A stretch of DNA of 64,000 nucleotides from Gamsiella multidivaricata (taxonomy: Eukaryota > Mortierellomycota > Mortierellomycetes > Mortierellales > Mortierellaceae), in assembly GCF_025024155.1 (NCBI RefSeq), contig NW_026251709.1:372001-436000 (forward strand). The letters run 5' to 3'. The notes under the pieces were generated by a model. The model searched no databases. It saw only the letters and a list, made by a program, of their open reading frames with translations, and was not told the DNA's origin. Positions within the stretch are counted from its first letter, which is position 1. Each line of letters begins with the position of its first letter. Positions 1-11,646 of this stretch are shown one piece after another. The translations under genes and the position numbers were made by a program.

Positions 1-1
1 A

Positions 2-499
2 ACCGTAATCTGGAGCGCGGGCTGGGACACGAACGACTGGCGCATGCTCCAGAACCAGATCCAAGAATGGGAGATCGTTGACAAGTTCGACAAGAACCTG
101 GGTTCGCACACCATCGTCAAGTCCTCGGTTGGTCAACCCGGCGGGCCTATCTCATTGGAACACGATCTTACCAACGCGACTATCAGCCTGTCCAAGAAAC
201 TGATCCCGATGGCGATGGCCAAGGGGTTGATGCCGATGAGTCTGGCACATTGCTGGGATGATCAGTCGCCGTACCAACGCGGATCCAAGCTTGGGCCAGG
301 TGGCGCGATGGAGAAGTCGAACAACGGTGATAGTACGAGCGGCATGGAGGATCAGGACTATCACATTGATCCTGCGAAGGACTCGACGAAGAGCGAGGGC
401 GTCACTGCCTCGACTGTTGGAGCAGCAGGGGCCTTGCCGGTGTATTCGATGGCCCTGGGGCTGACAGCCTTGGCATCGGCTCTCTTTTTGGGTCTGTAG
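2..499 (+). CDS. Chitin deacetylase (polysaccharide deacetylase, CE4), C-terminal part, GPI-anchored
   Basis: The reading frame is open from the window edge (codon at base 2) to TAG at 499, so only the C-terminal ~165 residues are present. The fragment has the late CE4 features: a WSAGWDTNDW segment and an ISLEHDL strand-loop, which resembles the last conserved deacetylase motif. A Ser/Thr/Gly-rich linker follows, then a ~20-residue hydrophobic tail ending in LGL with no charged residues after it. That tail is a typical GPI-attachment signal. The family removes acetyl groups from cell-wall chitin to give chitosan, and GPI-anchored forms act at the plasma membrane or wall. The catalytic Asp-His-His metal site would lie upstream, outside the window. 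Family call is firm; substrate is inferred. Confidence 0.85.
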   Translation, partial: TVIWSAGWDTNDWRMLQNQIQEWEIVDKFDKNLGSHTIVKSSVGQPGGPISLEHDLTNATISLSKKLIPMAMAKGLMPMSLAHCWDDQSPYQRGSKLGPGGAMEKSNNGDSTSGMEDQDYHIDPAKDSTKSEGVTASTVGAAGALPVYSMALGLTALASALFLGL

Positions 500-1008
500 A
501 TATCCTCCTAGGTATATGTTTGTCTCGTAGATTGCATATCTCCTTGCTTTTTATTGTTGTTTTCCCTTCCTCTTCCCGCAGCGTTCGCGTCTGTGCCAAA
601 AAATCTTAAATGAAACGGCTGTTAGAAATACGATCACTTGCGAATGAGACGCGTCCTTTTTGTTTATTTTTGTCAGGAACGGTCTTGTATATAATAATAT
701 ATGATCAAAGGCAACCACCAACAGAGACGCCACCGTCCAGACGCGTATATTTTATTGTTTTCTGCTGCCATCCCCCCTTCTCTCTTCTTCTTCTCTGACC
801 CCTCCCCTACACACCCCTTCTGTCAACCGCCCCTCCTGTTTGTGCTTCATTCCTTCTTCTTCTTCTTTCGGTCAACAAACGCGTTCCCTTGCCTCCACTC
901 GCCCACTCCCGACGTAGCTGCCCCTCTGCACACCTTGACGCACTCGAACCAGAGCAAACACTGCGTCTCCCCACAGCCATATCCCTTCTCCGTCCATCCT
1001 CCTCCATA
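500..1008. other. Intergenic: deacetylase 3' side and RNR1 promoter
   Basis: No gene is seen. From about 770 to 1005 the plus strand is strongly pyrimidine-rich (runs of CTTC and CCTCC), which fits the leader of the next gene. No clear TATA box was found. Confidence 0.6.
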
Positions 1009-4000
1009 ATGTTTGTCGTCAAGAGAGGTGAGTGCTTCTGGCTGGCGTGCTTTTGTCTCACTCCTACATACATACACATGCATACACATACACATATGAA
1101 ATCTCCCTACTAACTAGTACCGAGCATCTCCCTCTCTATCCCTCTCCAACTCTCTCTAACTCTCTCCCCCTCTCCCCCCTCTTCACCGTTACATCGCTCA
1201 CCTCCTTTGCCTGTTGCTAGATGGAAGACGCGAGACCGTAAGTGATGCAAGGACTGAGCCTGAATGAGAGAACCTTTCTGATCTGTTGCATGCAGCTCAC
1301 ACCTTCCCATTCTCTCTCTCCGCATAATGTAACGGCTGAATCACAACAGGTCCACTTTGACAAGATCACATCTCGAATCTCGAAACTGTGCTATGGTCTG
1401 AACCCAGACTTTGTGGATCCTCCCAGAGTCTCGCAAAAGGTAAGCAGGCATGCTCAACCGTTCTCTTGTCTTACACATGGTATCCTTCACCTTGGTGTGG
1501 CCGAGAGAGTATACTGTGCCCGGGTGAGGGCAGCAGAGTCATTGTGCATGCAGGCGTTGTTTTGGACAGTGGATTTGCCACCATTATTGAGCACACAAAT
1601 CCACACACGAATCCACTGGAAGTCGTTGACGACCCCGTTTTCGTCTGCAAATGAAGGCACTCTCCACATGTCATTGTAGCTGCGTTCACGTATTTTATGC
1701 ATCTTTTTCAAAGCGGAGTGCTCAATTGACAGTCAAACAGGTTCACTAATAGTAACAACTACCACAACAATAACAACAACAACAATGGCTGTTGTTTTAG
1801 GTCGTCCAGGGCATGTACCAAGGGATCACAACAGTCGAACTGGACAACCTCGCTGCCGAGACAGCCGCCTATCTCACGACCAACCACCCCGACTATGCTA
1901 CGCTCGCTGCCCGCATTGCCATCTCGAACCTGCACAAGGAGACCAAGAAGGCCTTCTCGGCCGTGATCGAGGACCTCTATACCCACGTCCACCAGAAGCT
2001 CAATAAGAACGTCCCCCTGGTCTCTAAGGAGACACACGATATCGTAATGGAGAACGCTGAACGACTCAACTCGGCTATTATCTATGACCGCGACTATGGC
2101 TACAACTTTTTCGGATTCAAGACCTTGGAAAAGAGTTATCTCTTGCGTATTAATGGTAAGAATACCGCTGACCATCAATGGCGGCAAAAAAAAATCGTCC
2201 ATAGTAGCCTCTGAACGCCTCTAACCAATAACTTTTGCTATATATTGTTATTTTACTTTTAGATATTGTGGTCGAGCGCCCTCAACACATGCTTATGCGC
2301 GTGTCTATTGGAATCCATGGATCTGACATTGATGCCGCTATCGAGACATATAACTTCATGTCGGAAAAGTACTTTACGCATGCAACACCGACCCTCTTCA
2401 ATGCTGGAACGCCTCGTCCTCAGATGTCGAGTTGCTTTCTGGTCCAGATGGCGGACGATAGCATTGAGGGTATCTACGACACCTTGAAGACCTGTTCGTT
2501 GATCTCGAAAGCTGCAGGAGGTGTCGGTGTCAGCTTCCAAAAGATCCGCGCCTCTGGCTCCTACATCGCTGGCACGAATGGAAATTCGAACGGAATCATT
2601 CCAATGCTCCGCGTCTTCAACGACACCGCTCGCTTTGTGAACCAGGGAGGCGGAAAGAGAAACGGATCGTTTGCCATGTAGGTGATAGTGCTCGGGTGTG
2701 CGCAAATGCGTGATCGACATAGTGCATGCATGCATGCATGCGTATATGTATGTACATGCATTAACTTTATATCTGATCGTGCTTTGATTCTCCATTCCCT
2801 CACTGCATCCCAATAGGTATCTGGAACCCTGGCATGCGGATGTATTCGAGTTTTTGGACCTGCGCAAGAACACTGGACATGAGGAACTTCGAGCGCGCGA
2901 TTTGTTTTTGGGTCTCTGGATCCCTGACTTGTTCATGGAGCGCGTTCAGGAGGACGGCGAATGGCATCTGTTCTGCCCTGGAGAGTGTCCCGGTCTTGAT
3001 CGGGTCTGGGGACAGGATTTCGTGAACCTTTACAACAAGTACGTTGCCGCCAACAAGTTCCGTAAGATCGTCAAGGCCCAGAAGCTGTGGTTCGCCATTG
3101 TGGATGCCCAGATCGAGACTGGCATGCCCTACATGCTATATAAAGGTACGGACTTGATTTTTGCTAGATTCGCTTTATTGCCCCTGGGATGGAAGGACCC
3201 CAAGTCGAAAATGATATTTACGTGATTCACATTATTTCTTTGTGGTTTTGCGCAGATGCATGCAACGCCAAGTCGAACCAGAAGAACTTGGGTACTATCA
3301 GCTGTTCGAACCTATGCACGGAGATTGTGGAATACACTGCTCCCGATGAGGTCGCTGTCTGCAACTTGGCATCGATCGCGCTGCCCAAGTTTGTGGATGT
3401 CAAGAACAAGCGCTTCGACTTTGATCAGATGCACAAAATTGTCAAGATCGCTACCAGGAACATGAACAAGGTCATCGATCGCAACTACTACCCCGTTCCC
3501 GAGGCCGAGAAGAGCAACAAGCGCCACCGTCCTATCGGTCTTGGTGTGCAAGGGCTTGCCGATGCGTTTGTGCTGCTCCGATATCCCTTTGATTCGCCCG
3601 AGGCTCGTCAGTTGAACAAGGACATCTTTGAGACTCTCTACCACGCAGCTCTGGATGCCTCTTGTGAGATCGCCAAAGTGGATGGACCTTATGAGACCTA
3701 TGAGGGCTCGCCTGTGAGCGAGGGGATTCTTCAATATGACATGTGGAACGTCAAACCAAGTGGTCGCTGGAACTGGGACCGTCTCAAGGAGGACATCAAG
3801 AAGTATGGTGTACGCAACTCGCTCTTGGTTGCGCCCATGCCCACGGCCTCGACCAGTCAGATCTTGGGCAACAACGAATGCTTTGAACCGTACACGTCCA
3901 ACATCTACCAACGTCGCGTCCTCAGTGGAGAGTTCCAGGTTGTGAACCACCACTTGCTGAACGACTTGACACAGATGGGACTCTGGAACGAGTCGATGAA

Positions 4001-4591
4001 GAACCAGATCATTGCCGCTGGTGGTTCGATTCAGGGTCTGGCCGAACTCGATGATGACTTCAAGATGCTGTACAGAACCATCTGGGAGATTCCTCAGAAG
4101 GCGCTTCTTGAGATGGCAGCAGACCGCGCACCGTTCATCGATCAGTCACAGTCGCTCAACGTCTTCATGTCGGATCCCAGTGCCAGCAAGATCACATCGA
4201 TGCATTTCTTTGCCTGGAAGAAGGGACTCAAGACGGGGATGTACTACCTTCGATCGCGACCTGCAGTGGACGCTATCAAGTTCACAGTGGACCAACAGGC
4301 ACTTCTCGAGAGTTTGAAGAAGCAGGCCCTCATGGCCAAGGCGGTCAAACAGCAGACGACCATCCAGACCTCTGTCAATGGATTGACGACACCGGAACTC
4401 GTGTCTCCGAAACTGGACGAGGCAGATCAAAAGGCATTAGATGCTATTATGTGCTCGGTAAGGGAGTCATGATCCATTTCTTTGTATCGCTTGTATTTGA
4501 TGAGCAAAGAGTTCAGCAAGTCCTCATTCCCCTCTATTCTTATGCTGAATAGCTTGAGAACAAGGATGCATGCGTAATGTGCAGCGGATAA
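1009..4591 (+). CDS. RNR1: Ribonucleoside-diphosphate reductase large subunit
   Basis: This is the class Ia reductase large chain, which converts NDPs to dNDPs with the small subunit in the cytosol. Eight exons give 821 residues: 1009-1027, 1221-1237, 1350-1439, 1801-2155, 2263-2677, 2817-3145, 3256-4457 and 4553-4591. All joins are GT-AG and in frame. The N-terminus (MFVVKRDGRRET) is the ATP-cone. Catalytic residues fall at the positions known from the mammalian enzyme: Cys218 and Cys444 (redox pair), Cys429 in NLCTEI (thiyl radical), and radical-path tyrosines at 738/739. The last exon supplies the mobile tail with Cys816 and Cys819 (CVMCSG). Without the final intron the frame would stop at 4472 and lose this tail, which strongly supports that splice. 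Exon 2 is only 17 nt. Confidence 0.97.
2722..2741. repeat. (TGCA)n microsatellite in an RNR1 intron
   Basis: About four to five tandem TGCA units lie inside the intron at 2678-2816. Confidence 0.8.
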
Positions 4592-4775
4592 AATTCTTTT
4601 GACTTGTTTCCTATCGTCCTCGCTACGTTACTTGAGGTGTAGTGTAGCAGACCTGCTTCAGTCGTGGAGTAAAAACGCTTCACGTCTTTTGTTGTATTTG
4701 TAGTTTTCTCTCTCTTTTTCCTTTCATCTTCTTCCCACGATGCGATCACGGAATGTGTGGATCCTTCGGAATGCA

Positions 4776-4810
<35 letters not shown>

Positions 4811-5098
4811 CTTATATAAAATATTCTTAAATAATATCAGGGAAAGAATTGAAAATGGATGACAATGGTCGGCGTGATGGTAGCCATGTCAACACAACGA
4901 TGTTTGAGGGGGGGGGGTTTTTTAATATTAAAATGGCACTTTGCTGCCGTGTATTGCTCTCCTCTGGATGCAAAGATATATCCAGTTTTCCATTTTCTGG
5001 TCCTTGGTCCGAACAGACGGACTTGTCATGTACTGCAGATGTGAGGACGCAAGCGATCCTGCACAGGCCTGTTGCGAGCGGACATTCTCTCTAGACCT
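4592..5098. other. Intergenic between convergent RNR1 and p24 genes
   Basis: Holds the 3' flanks of two convergent genes. A run of 32 T lies at 4779-4810, followed by an A/T-rich stretch. No coding potential was seen. Confidence 0.6.
4779..4810. repeat. Poly-T run (32 nt)
   Basis: Uninterrupted T32 downstream of RNR1. It is one of several 31-36-nt A/T runs in the window (also 7642-7673, 13787-13817, 30871-30906, 44800-44832). Confidence 0.9.
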
Positions 5099-6428
5099 CT
5101 AGACCAGTTTCTTGGTCTCGAAGAACCTGCGGAGCGAGCGTAACTGGGTAGCGCAGGTGATGCCCAAGACGACGAGCTGGACAATGGTCCAGGTGACGGT
5201 GTGAGCGTTCGTAGACTCACTCTTGTCGCGGAATTCTCGTTCGTGGTCCTAATAGGCCGCAATATAGAGGTGTTGGATCATAATAGCGCAATTAGAAAGG
5301 ACAATGAGGGATCGGTTCGATCTAAAAGCAGAAGGAGGAAGAGGAGGAGAAAAGGTTTCCTTACACGAAGATAAGACTGATCGCGTCTGATATCGCCGAC
5401 CTTGTGGCTCAGATCACGGACGCGCTGGGCAAGATCTATTGGAACGATCGATCGAGACATGTCAGGTGGGAGGAGAGGTGACTTTCTTACATTGGTATAT
5501 AGTCGATTGTTAGGTCGACGGACTTACCACTCAAAGCTCCATCCGGAATCTGGTTATCATCCTCAAGAATATCACGGATCTCCAAGTCCAGGGTCACTCT
5601 CTATTTTTAAAGAAAAAAAGATCCAGTGGCAATCAGCACATCGTTTCGTCCATATTCAATTCCAGAAAGAAAAGAGAGATAAAAAAAAAAAGAAAAAAAA
5701 AGAAGAGTTCCACCATCGAAAACCGAGTAACTTACGAGCTTGGTAGAACCGAACCAGCCGGCATCCGCGGTGAATAAGCAGATGGCGTGCTCTCCGGACT
5801 CCGCAGACGTGAACTTGAATCTGCCCTTGGGGGCCAACTTCTGACCGTAGACTCTGTTACCGGAGGGCATTTCCTGATTGGCGACGACGTCGTCAACAGC
5901 GACCATAAAGTAAGCGGAAGTTGGGGGGGGGGGGGGGGGGGGGGGGGGGGATGCGAGGAGTATAAGAGCGTCAGTTCAGAACGGACTAGAACGAAAGCTG
6001 AAATGGGGGAGGGATCTCTGTCAGAGAATCTGTTGAACGTGTACCTCGACAACGACCTCGAGCTGGATATCCTTGTTCAGGACAAACTTTCGTGTATCCT
6101 GATCCCATTCCTCGGCAGTGTAATCACCTAAAGAAACGTCGTTGTTGAGATGATGTTAGTGGGGAGGTCATCAACTTTTGGCTGATCAAACTGAAGAAAA
6201 AGTCCCCTCCTCTTCTGCAAGATGAAGGGGGAGGGATGGGGAGTACCAAGTCATCCTGCTCGCATCTCTTAGTTTAGTTATACCTGTGACCATGGTCTCC
6301 TTCGGAAGCTCCTCAGTGAAACACTTTTGCTCGGCGCCCTCGAGATAAAAGTAGAGGCCAAAGACCGAGGGGAGAACGCTTAGGAGCACCAGAAGGGCGA
6401 TCGTCCACCGTGTAACGTTGATGGCCAT
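5099..6428 (-). CDS. p24 family cargo receptor, alpha subfamily (emp24/gp25L/TMED)
   Basis: Six exons on the minus strand: 6428-6284, 6127-6045, 5873-5736, 5600-5528, 5435-5365 and 5248-5099, giving 219 residues, the usual p24 size. Order: signal peptide (~1-24), GOLD domain starting LYFYLEGAEQKCF and including the GDYTAEEWDQ turn, a coiled-coil segment (LAQRVRDLSHKVGDIRRDQSYLR), one membrane helix, and a short cytosolic tail RRFFETKKLV. The tail carries both the FF signal for COPII and a di-lysine-like signal for COPI, as in TMED9/Erp1-type alpha members. The family selects cargo between ER and Golgi. The acceptor of exon 3 was chosen at 5874 because it restores GOLD-domain continuity; the first in-frame bases past the poly-C run offer no AG. 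Confidence 0.92.
5923..5950. repeat. Poly-G run (28 nt) inside a p24 intron
   Basis: G28 on the plus strand is C28 in the transcript, within the intron between exons 2 and 3 of the p24 gene. Confidence 0.9.
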
Positions 6429-6776
6429 GGTTTGAGTAAAAGTAAGCTGTTACGTTCTTTGCGTCTGTTGACAGTCGATTGTTCAGCAGTTGAGGACTCC
6501 TAGAGAGCGAGATGTTGGTATGGGTGAGGCGTCTTGAAGGGAGGAGATGATGCTTGACAAGACGGATGAAGTCCAGGTGATGACAGGGTGCACGCCTTTT
6601 TGAGGGAAGCGCGCGACTCTCTTCGATCCACGTCACTTGACTTATTTTGGACTGGCCAGTGCCCTTTTCTTATGGCTGTTTGCCACCAACATACTACCAC
6701 CATTCAACAGGGGGGCTTTTGGTTCAATAGCTTAAATTAAAAAGACCTCGTTTTATTCATTAAAAGAGTCGTAGGA
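6429..6776. other. p24 gene promoter / Nudix gene 3' flank
   Basis: Short spacer between two minus-strand genes. No ORF or clear promoter box recognised. Confidence 0.5.
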
Positions 6777-7641
6777 TCATACGGTAGCAGCAGCAGCACC
6801 AGGGATCTCGGGCGCAGGCAGAGGTTTATACCTCGGGATGTTGGCGCCCTCCGGACAGATCATCGCGCCCATAGGACCCTGCTTCATGATCCTCCTCAGC
6901 ACACCGTCCATAATAAACGCAGTCAAGCCCCAGACATCACATCCTTCCTTTTCCACATGCCACACCGGATACATATACTTGGAGTCCCTGAATCGCACCA
7001 GACGCTTACAGTTCTGTGGATCCAACAGATGGTCGATCGGGATGGTGAGCACCTTCTGGATCTCGTCTGGATTGAACCGGATCTCGCTCACGTCGTTGAT
7101 CGGCGTACGAATGAATCCCACATAGGGTTGGACCCGCATGGTGCAGTCCTTGTTGGGCATGGCTGTGTACTCGCCCAAGATCTCGACGTCCTTCGGGGAG
7201 ATAAAGACTTCCTCCTCCATTTCCCGTAGAGCTGTGGCCAGACAGCTCTCGTCCGAGGGGTCGCGTTTTCCGCCAGGGAAACTAAGATAGATAGCATCGA
7301 TAGACGGAGCGGAAAGAGAAAAAAAAAAAAAAAAAAAGGCGAGTGAGTGAGTGAGCAATAAATGACCATTGGAATGCGAGAAGGAAAAAACACGCCACGC
7401 GCGAAAAACAGAGCTATGAATAGCATCCGTTCCACATGTATCCATCCCAACAAAACCCTTGGTTTGAAAGTAATAAAGAACGAAGCAATTGGTTTCTCCT
7501 CAGAACAAAGAGAAGAGCCAAAGGGTAAAAAATGTTGAATGTTGACTATCCGTACCTGCACTCTCCTCGATGGTTCCTCATATTACTTGACCGGACCGTG
7601 ATCAGCACACTGGGGACGCCCTTGACGATGCAGAGAGGCTG

Positions 7642-7675
<34 letters not shown>

Positions 7676-8393
7676 TTATTTATATGACACGAAAGAACCA
7701 AAAACCACGCCAGATTAGGATCTGCTCACTAACTGGCTTCCGATAATTCTAATCGGACGACATGCTAGCGGACAAAGGAAGGGTTTGGGGCCAAATCATC
7801 GAGCTTCTTACCATGAAGACAGCAGCCTCGCGCAGGGGTTTGTCTTTACAATAATCAAAGTGGTGGCTAGCATGGTGCATGTCCTCATCCAGTCGTCTCT
7901 TGACCAGGTCAAGGAACGCCCTGTCGAACTGGATCTTGCTGGGTCGTGGTGCTGGGCCCATCATGGCTGGGATCGTCCGGGATGCGTACGAGGCGTGTCT
8001 CAACGATGCCTGTCGCTTTACTCGCTCTTGATGAGATGGGTATACGTGTTGGTGTTGCTGGTGAGATGGCGACGGAGCTGGTGCGGGAGGTGCATTGAAT
8101 GGCAGCTGGTAGCGGTACTGTGGAGGAAGAGGTGTGTCCATCTGGTAGAGAGGTGCGAAGATCTTGGTCTCTGACTGACTGACATTGGCGTTGAGGAGGA
8201 AGGGTTGGGAGGCGAACGAGGATGAGGCAGAGATCTCGTTCTGGGACACAAGGCTGCTTCGTGATCTCGAGGCGGTGGTGATGACCCTGGTTCTGGTTCT
8301 GGCTCTGCGGGCGGTGGTGGGCGGCGTGACAAAGTGGGAGAGCATGGAGCGCTGAGGACAGCGGCAAGACGCAGGCAGCAGGAATGCAGACAT
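6777..8393 (-). CDS. Nudix hydrolase, CoA diphosphatase type (NUDT7/NUDT8/Pcd1-like)
   Basis: Three exons, 8393-7812, 7638-7556 and 7281-6777, give 389 residues. Exon 2 was found between the two long ORFs because it restores the family run VLITVRSSNMRNHRGE...FPGGKRD across in-frame GT-AG joins. The Nudix box lies at residues 226-249: the GGKRDPSD start typical of CoA diphosphatases, then R241-E242 and E245-E246, which bind the metal. The usual Gly of REUXEEXGU is Phe248 here. The family splits CoA and acyl-CoA into 4'-phosphopantetheine and 3',5'-ADP, often in peroxisomes or mitochondria. The first ~150 residues are Ser/Pro/Arg-rich with no domain; they may be a targeting region or a mis-set start. 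The extreme C-terminus (ATV) is not a clear peroxisomal signal. Confidence 0.87.
7642..7673. repeat. Poly-A run (32 nt) in a Nudix-gene intron
   Basis: On the coding strand this is T32 immediately before the exon 2 acceptor (CAG at 7641-7639), acting as an extreme polypyrimidine tract. Confidence 0.9.
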
Positions 8394-10240
8394 GTTGAAA
8401 AGAGTGGGGAGCTGAGAGTGAGGAAGCAGAGGGAGAGAAGGGCGGGTGCGGGTGGTTGTGCGGAGAAGAGAGAGGAGTGAACAGTGGAGACAGCTTCAGA
8501 GTGGAGGGGCGATCTTGGAGCGACATAAAAAGAATGAAATTGTCCCTTTTATGCTGCGGTCGCACAACGACCGTGCACGTTCCAGTCTTCCAGCTGGATC
8601 CCGACAAATTATCGTGCCACTCTCTCCTCCTCGCCCTCTTCACCGCTCACTCAGTTCCTACCACACTCCTGACTGGTGCGCCTATCAGCTGGGCCCGCTG
8701 CCTTCATGTCGTTCCCACGTCACACGCATCCATATCCATGTCGTCTATATCGGTCGTAATCAAACCTCCCCCAGGGTCGATTCCTAAAAGACCCTCGCTC
8801 ACACTCCCCCTCCCCACACTCCCCGCAATCTGCCTTTTACTGTAAGGTCCCCCACTCCAATCACCAGAACAAAACAACAATAACCACAACAACAAAGCCA
8901 GGTTGCTGTTGTTCCCCGCAGCCGACCCCGCATTGCGTGTACTTGTCTGTCTTCTGATCCATATTCGCGCCTCATAGGATGCGCATTTGATGTAATCGTG
9001 TGTTCACAAGGGCCTCCCCTGCCTATCCAAGAATGTTTAGACACATGTATGTAGCTAATTTAAGAGTGTGAATCATTTGCAACCATCAAATATCTAGACG
9101 CGTGCTTGGGATACCGTCGATCCCTGGAATCCAAACACGCTACTTGGGCAGTAAAGCGGACTTATCCCATAGCTTTCTTTTACTTTGGCTTTTTTTTTTT
9201 ATCAAAGACTGACGTTATTTCAGCATCCACAGTTGTACGTGCCAGTTCTTTCAGTTTGGAGAGAAGAGAGAGAAAGAGCTGCGTGACTTGGCGGAAACCT
9301 ACGATCCCACTTATATAGAACTTTTACTTGCCCGCGTTCTCCACTTTTTTTTTAATTTCTTTTGTTTTGCTAATGGATCATTGGCTCCTGCGATGCACTT
9401 GGACATATACCCCCCTAGTGGATCCACTTTAGTCACCTGAACTTTTTCGCGTCGTGTCGACGTATATATTACTCTCTCTCTCTTTCTCTCTATGTACGTC
9501 GAAACGCGCCTTCATGTCGACCTCTGCAGCGTACAGTTCGCATTTAATTCACGATGGATTTAGAATCTCAGATCTGAACGAGAGCAGGCTGTTATTGGAC
9601 AGGAGTTCCCGTCTTCCTCGCCAACATCGCGGTCCCCGTTCAAAGAGCCATTCTGGTAAAATACTCCGCCAACGTATCCTCCAGTCAAGGCATTTCATCA
9701 AGCGATGCATGTAGCTCTTGAGAATACCATACCGGTTTTTTTATTACTTTTTTTTAATTATTATTGCGATAAATTGATTCATAAAGGGAACCAAGGTATA
9801 GCGAACTATGGGGACTGAGCATTATTGTGGATATGCTTGTCCCAGGGTATGACTTTATCAAGATAGCGCGCGCTCAATGACCTACATATACTCTGGAGGT
9901 ACAAATTGCAATTGTTTAGAAAGCGGAAGAAGGAAGAGCACGATCGCGTGCATGCAGTTTGTCAGATAGATGGTGCATCATGGCTCAGTTACGTGGGACA
10001 CATATAAAAAAAAAACCATCCGCCTGGGTAAACCTGGGTCCATGGCGCCCTAATTTATTGTGCGGAGATCTGGGGAGCCAAGTAGGCGTTTCCTCTCAAG
10101 TAAACATCTCCTCTCAAGTAGCCGTTGTCAAAATAGAACCAACAACAACAACAACAACAATAACAATAACAAACAAAACCAGTTGAGGTGCACAAATGGA
10201 GAGACAATTAGTTGATGGCGTACATGTACGTTCTGGAGGC

Positions 10241-10276
10241 TGGTTCCTGATAGACTGCAGTTTGATTCAGGAACCA
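10241..10276. repeat. Perfect inverted repeat, 10-bp arms
   Basis: TGGTTCCTGA and its exact reverse complement are separated by 16 nt. Could form a hairpin; no gene is adjacent. Confidence 0.6.
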
Positions 10277-10654
10277 TCTTCTCTTGTTGAAACAACGAGT
10301 AGTTAGAGTACTGAGTCGAGGGTGGAAATCACTCATTTCCCCCTGGATCCTGCCACTTTCTGGCGCCCCCCGTGTATCCGGGGAGTTTGCAGAGCCTCAG
10401 TTTGGTCTCATACAAAAACATTCTGCGGGATAATTTATGAACGTTAATGAAATCAAATTTAAAAAGCGCGCTACAAAACGCGGCTCTCAACTGTTCCGTC
10501 TTCTCAATTCGTGGATGAGAACAAAGGAAGGCTGATATTCCTTCCACAGAGCCTTCTTATGCGCATCGTGGGAGTCGCAGTGCTCTCATCTGAGGTTCGG
10601 TTGCCCAGCTGATTATCCTTCCTGGTTACCGAATTCTCTAGGAATGAGACGAGG

Positions 10655-10661
10655 TATAAAA
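10655..10661 (+). promoter_or_regulatory. TATA box for the CAP gene
   Basis: TATAAAA lies 190 bp before the CAP start codon. A pyrimidine- and CA-rich leader follows, as expected for a strongly expressed fungal gene. Confidence 0.55.
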
Positions 10662-10845
10662 GAGTAGGGCTTCCCCCAAACCTGAGGAACCTTGTCACTC
10701 CAACTTTGTAAACGTCCTTCTCCCTGCTACGACCCCCACACGCCCTACAGCGCCGGCTACCGCCTATTCTCTCCTCGTCGTCCTCCCCTATACCCTATAT
10801 CCACAACACTCAACAACTTACCAACACCACAACACTTAAACAAAC

Positions 10846-11646
10846 ATGAAATTCACCGCCCTTCTCGCTGCCAGCATTGCCGTCCTGGCCGTTTCCGCCA
10901 ACGCCCGCACCGTGGGTACTCCCAGGGCCTTTGGCCCTGCTGATCTCGAGCGTTTCGCCTCGGTTGTCCCTGAACACGAGGCCAACGCTGAGATCCTGCC
11001 CTTCCCTGGTCCCAACCACAACGACGCCTTGGTTCGTCGTGCTGATGCACCCAAGAAGGCCGCCGTCACTTTGACCAAGGAGCAGCAGACCATCTTGGAC
11101 ACCCACAACAAGTACCGTGCCCTCCATCAGGCCCCTCCTCTGAAGTGGAACGCCAATTCCGCTAAGTTTGGAAAGGACTGGATCAAACAGTGCCAATTTA
11201 AGCACAGCGGTGGACCTGTAAGCGCCTATTTTTTTTTTTATCTTTTTGCATTCCTGCATGCATTTGTCTTATTTAAATGCGACAGAGCCCGCAAGTACTG
11301 GTTGCTAATCTCTTGCGATCGATTTAAAAAATGTATGATAATCCCACGATAGCACGGTGAGAACCTCGCAGCCGGATACAAGAACTTCAAGGCTGCCGTC
11401 ACCGGCTGGTACAGCGAGGTCAAGAACTACAACTACAAGCAACCTGGCTTCGGGTTGAACACTGGCCATTTCACCCAAGTTGTTTGGAAGGGCACCAAGA
11501 CCGTGGGCTGCGCCAAGAAGCTCTGCCCTAACTCCTACGGCTCCAAATGGTACATCTACATCTGCGAGTACGATGGCCCAGGCAACATTGTCGGTAACAA
11601 CGGTGCCTCCTTCAAGAAGAACGTCTTGCCCCTCAAGAAGAAATAG
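10846..11646 (+). CDS. Secreted CAP-superfamily (SCP/PR-1) protein
   Basis: Two exons, 10846-11217 and 11353-11646, encode 221 residues. A clear signal peptide (MKFTALLAASIAVLAVSANA) is followed by a ~60-residue linker that holds an RR pair, a possible Kex2 site. The CAP domain runs from DTHNKYRALHQAPPL to the C-terminus. It contains HGENLA, the CAP1 signature GHFTQVVWKGTKTVGCA and the CAP2 signature YICEYDGPGN. The His and Glu of the CAP cavity are present (HGEN, GHFTQ). Family members act outside the cell, and some fungal ones bind sterols or lipids; that role is inference here. A KK-rich tail ends the protein. Splicing is needed to join TAPS-fold halves, and the intron has a CTAAT branch-like site. 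Confidence 0.95.

Larger units (their letters stand above)
8394..10845. other. Gene-poor region between divergent Nudix and CAP genes
   Basis: About 2.4 kb with no supported gene. It holds a perfect 10-bp inverted repeat (10241-10250 with 10267-10276), a (CAA)n tract near 10139-10180, and three spaced copies of CTCAAGTA-like words near 10080-10130. The last 200 bp carry the CAP promoter. Confidence 0.5.

Noticed and set aside
3312..3953. 213-codon minus-strand ORF opposite RNR1
   Set aside because: It lies wholly within an exon of RNR1 and has no domain; it is an antisense shadow of biased codon use.
7909..8643. 244-codon minus-strand ORF overlapping the Nudix gene
   Set aside because: Same strand but other frame; the Nudix exon 1 frame leads correctly into the catalytic domain.
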